The notes beneath the pieces are model-generated. The model had not been told where the DNA came from. It did not search any database and saw nothing but the letters and a program-made list of their open reading frames with translations. DNA of 7,245 nt from Betaproteobacteria bacterium UBA931 (GTDB taxonomy: Bacteria; Pseudomonadota; Gammaproteobacteria; Burkholderiales; Casimicrobiaceae), in assembly GCA_002293615.1 (NCBI GenBank), contig DBDN01000013.1:245-7489 (forward strand). Direction: 5' to 3'. Each line of letters opens with the position of its first letter. Position 1 is the first letter of the stretch. A program made the position numbers and the translations under genes. Positions 5,392 to 7,245 of the stretch are shown piece by piece.

Positions 5392-7094
5392 AACAGGCGC
5401 CTTGCATGAATGCCGCGTTTTCTCTTTTCGGAATAAATCTCCGGGCGGCGCTTTTCATTGTGTTTTTCTTCGGCTCGTCCGTCGTAAGCGCGCAATTCAT
5501 GGCGCCTGCGCCCATGGAAGATCCGGCCAAGCGCCTTCAGGAAGAGGAGCGCGCCCGCGCAAGAGAGCGGCGGCTGACCCAGGAAACCCCGGGCATAGAG
5601 GAAGCGAAACCGTCCGTGATGCAGGAAGACGACGGCCGTTCCCCCGGCGAGCTTCCCGACGCGGAGCCGATGTTTATCATCAATGAGATAGAAATTGTGG
5701 GGAACACGGTGCTGGCCGATAAAGAAATAGAAAAAGTCATCGCGCCTTTCCGAAACGTTCCCTTGGGCGTTAACCGCATCAATTTGCTCATTCGCCGCCT
5801 GACCGTCGTTTATATCGAAAAAGGCTATATCACCACGCGCGCCTATCTGCGGGAGCAAAACCTGAAAAGCGGAAAATTGAGAATTGACGTTATCGAAGGC
5901 TCCCTGGAAGGTCTTCGTTACAACGGCGAGGCATTGCCTTTTGGTGTCCAACAGGCCTTTCCCACGCGCGAAGGGGAAAAACTCTACTTGCCGGATCTGG
6001 AACAGGGCATCGACCAGCTGAACAGGCTGCGCCGTAACCGGGCGAAGGTAACCCTTGTTCCCGGAGAAAACCCCGGCGGCACCGTTGTCGAGATCGAAAA
6101 CCAGCCGCAGGACAGCGCTTATTTCAACCTGGGCTTTGACAATGCAGGCACGCCATCAAGCGGGCGCACACGGCTCCGCGGCAGCATTGATACCGAAAGC
6201 CTTTTGGGGCTTCAGGAGTACATGACCGTCAATTACACGGGGACCAGCGAAACCAACGCGGCACTGTTTTCCATCAACGTTCCGCATGGGTATGACTTGT
6301 TCAGCTATACCTTCTCGTATTCAGACTATATGTCGCCACTCGGCAATTTCGCGCTGTATTCGGGAGACACCCATTGGCACAACATCGCTTGGAACCGTGT
6401 GCTGCAACGCAACGCGGCGGGCAAAACGACGCTGGACGTTTCCTTGAGCCAGCGCACCATGCGCCGTTACATCAACGATGTGGCGCTTACGCCGCAGCGC
6501 CTGACCTCAATGCGGATCGCGGTCAATACTTTCAGGCGTTTGGCCTGGGGGCAATGGATGGCGGAGGTTTCCTACAGCCAAGGTATCGGCGCGTTCAACG
6601 CAAACACGGATACCGCCGGCCTTCCCGACGATGCCGCCCATGCGCGCTTCAAAAAAGTCAGCGGGTTGTTCAGTCTCGGTATTCCGCTGATCAAGGACTG
6701 GTTGTATCGGAGCAGCGTCAGTGGGCAATACACCAAAACAGGCCTTTACAGTTCCGAGCAGCTTTACCTCGGCGGAGAAACGACCGTGCGCGGTTTTGTC
6801 GAAAGCCCCGTTGCCGGCGACCGCGGTTTTGTATGGCGCAACGACGCTAATTTCGGGCGTTACTCGGCGCCTTTCGGTCTTTCCGCCATGTTCGAACCGT
6901 ATGTTTTTCTCGACTACGGAAGAGCCATGCAACTGGTCATGGCCGAATGGCAGCAACTGGCCGGAACGGGTGTCGGCGCCCGTTTTTATGGAAAAAGCGT
7001 TCGCGCGGAAGCCAGCATCGGCTGGCCGATCAAAAAACCGGACGGTTACCGGCGTGAGGCGCAATTCATGACCAACCTCAATTATGTTTTTTAG
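5388..7094 (+). CDS. Two-partner secretion outer-membrane transporter (TpsB, ShlB/FhaC/HecB family)
   Basis: This Omp85-superfamily barrel moves its TpsA partner across the outer membrane. The 568-residue product begins with a signal peptide (core AALFIVFFFGSSVVSA, likely cut after A35). A charged helix follows (about 47-63, Glu/Arg-rich), matching the plug helix H1 of FhaC, and then an acidic linker. POTRA 1 (about 96-171) contains FIINEIEIVGNTVL, KGYITTRAYL and LRIDVIEG. POTRA 2 (about 172-238) contains QLNRLRRNRAKVTLVPGENPG. The 16-strand barrel begins near 244 (AYFNLGFDNAG). VRGF at 467-470, in LGGETTVRGF, is the conserved loop-6 tip motif, VFLDYG (506-511) is the next conserved strand, and the chain ends NYVF with the aromatic terminus expected of a Bam substrate. 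Length is normal. The ATG at 5388 overlaps the tpsA stop; ATG 5406 would also keep the signal peptide. Neither has a strong ribosome binding site, consistent with translational coupling. Confidence 0.95.
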   Translation: MKQAPCMNAAFSLFGINLRAALFIVFFFGSSVVSAQFMAPAPMEDPAKRLQEEERARARERRLTQETPGIEEAKPSVMQEDDGRSPGELPDAEPMFIINEIEIVGNTVLADKEIEKVIAPFRNVPLGVNRINLLIRRLTVVYIEKGYITTRAYLREQNLKSGKLRIDVIEGSLEGLRYNGEALPFGVQQAFPTREGEKLYLPDLEQGIDQLNRLRRNRAKVTLVPGENPGGTVVEIENQPQDSAYFNLGFDNAGTPSSGRTRLRGSIDTESLLGLQEYMTVNYTGTSETNAALFSINVPHGYDLFSYTFSYSDYMSPLGNFALYSGDTHWHNIAWNRVLQRNAAGKTTLDVSLSQRTMRRYINDVALTPQRLTSMRIAVNTFRRLAWGQWMAEVSYSQGIGAFNANTDTAGLPDDAAHARFKKVSGLFSLGIPLIKDWLYRSSVSGQYTKTGLYSSEQLYLGGETTVRGFVESPVAGDRGFVWRNDANFGRYSAPFGLSAMFEPYVFLDYGRAMQLVMAEWQQLAGTGVGARFYGKSVRAEASIGWPIKKPDGYRREAQFMTNLNYVF

Positions 7095-7125
7095 CGGATA
7101 TTTTTTTATCACAGGAACGACTATC

Positions 7126-7245
7126 ATGAAGAACCCGATTAAATCTTATTGCCTGCCGGTCGCCGCGCTGCTGTTGGCGTTATTGGCTCCCAACGCGCTC
7201 GCCACCGAGACGACGGCGGATCATGCGGACGCCGCCGCGCAAACG
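7126..7245 (+). CDS. Exported protein of unknown function, N-terminal part (cut by window edge)
   Basis: This frame opens at ATG 7126 with AGGA at 7114-7117 region (within ACAGGAACGA), about 8 bp upstream, and runs open to the window end for 40 codons. It starts MKNPIKSY, followed by a Leu/Ala-rich core and ALA at 24-26, so a Sec signal peptide cut after residue 26 is likely. The start of the mature part (TETTADHADAAAQT) is Ala/Thr/Asp-rich and looks like a flexible periplasmic linker. The gene begins 31 bp after the tpsB stop with no hairpin between; there is only a T7 run at 7101-7107 without a stem. It is therefore probably the third gene of the secretion operon. Too little is visible to name it. 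An exported accessory factor, or an ExbB-like protein with a cleaved leader and Ala-rich linker, are guesses only. Confidence 0.75.
   Translation, partial: MKNPIKSYCLPVAALLLALLAPNALATETTADHADAAAQT

Noticed and set aside
1..7245. tRNA, rRNA, CRISPR arrays, insertion sequences, attachment sites
   Set aside because: No cloverleaf, regularly spaced long repeats, transposase motif or terminal inverted repeats were seen by eye on either strand.

Overview
The window looks like a Gram-negative, probably betaproteobacterial chromosome. The C-terminus of PurB closely matches the Escherichia coli-type enzyme. Two adjacent cyclophilin genes followed by lpxH is an arrangement I associate with Betaproteobacteria (possibly Burkholderiales). 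The LPS-precursor enzyme and the outer-membrane transporter show an outer membrane is present. The genus cannot be fixed from this sequence. All supportable genes are on the + strand.

Region 1 (1-2478) is housekeeping. It holds the 3' end of purB (adenylosuccinate lyase), then a Sec-exported cyclophilin and a cytoplasmic cyclophilin overlapping by ATGA. A strong intrinsic terminator (1681-1718) closes the pair, and lpxH (UDP-2,3-diacylglucosamine diphosphatase, lipid A synthesis) follows. The longest lpxH reading frame starts in front of this terminator hairpin and runs through it. The biologically sensible start is the internal ATG at 1726.

Region 2 (2479-2763) is a non-coding gap, AT-rich in its second half. 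It holds two weak hairpins after lpxH and an operator-like set of short repeats (TCATAT three times, plus ATGAA/TTCAT inverted arms) ahead of a good ribosome binding site.

Region 3 (2764-7245) is an accessory two-partner secretion (type Vb) locus. A compact TpsA exoprotein of about 875 residues carries a haemagglutination-activity/TPS domain and a beta-helical body. It is translationally coupled, again by ATGA, to its dedicated TpsB outer-membrane transporter with POTRA domains, a beta-barrel and the VRGF loop-6 motif. TpsA would cross the inner membrane by Sec, be recognised in the periplasm by the TpsB POTRA domains, and be translocated through the TpsB barrel to the surface. A third gene with a clear signal peptide starts 31 bp after tpsB and is cut by the window edge. 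It is probably part of the same operon, but its function cannot be read from 40 residues.

I saw no tRNA, rRNA, CRISPR, transposase or phage gene. The best candidates for something new are the uncharacterised TpsA with three spaced FFG-type loops, one holding a close cysteine pair, and the unidentified exported third gene.
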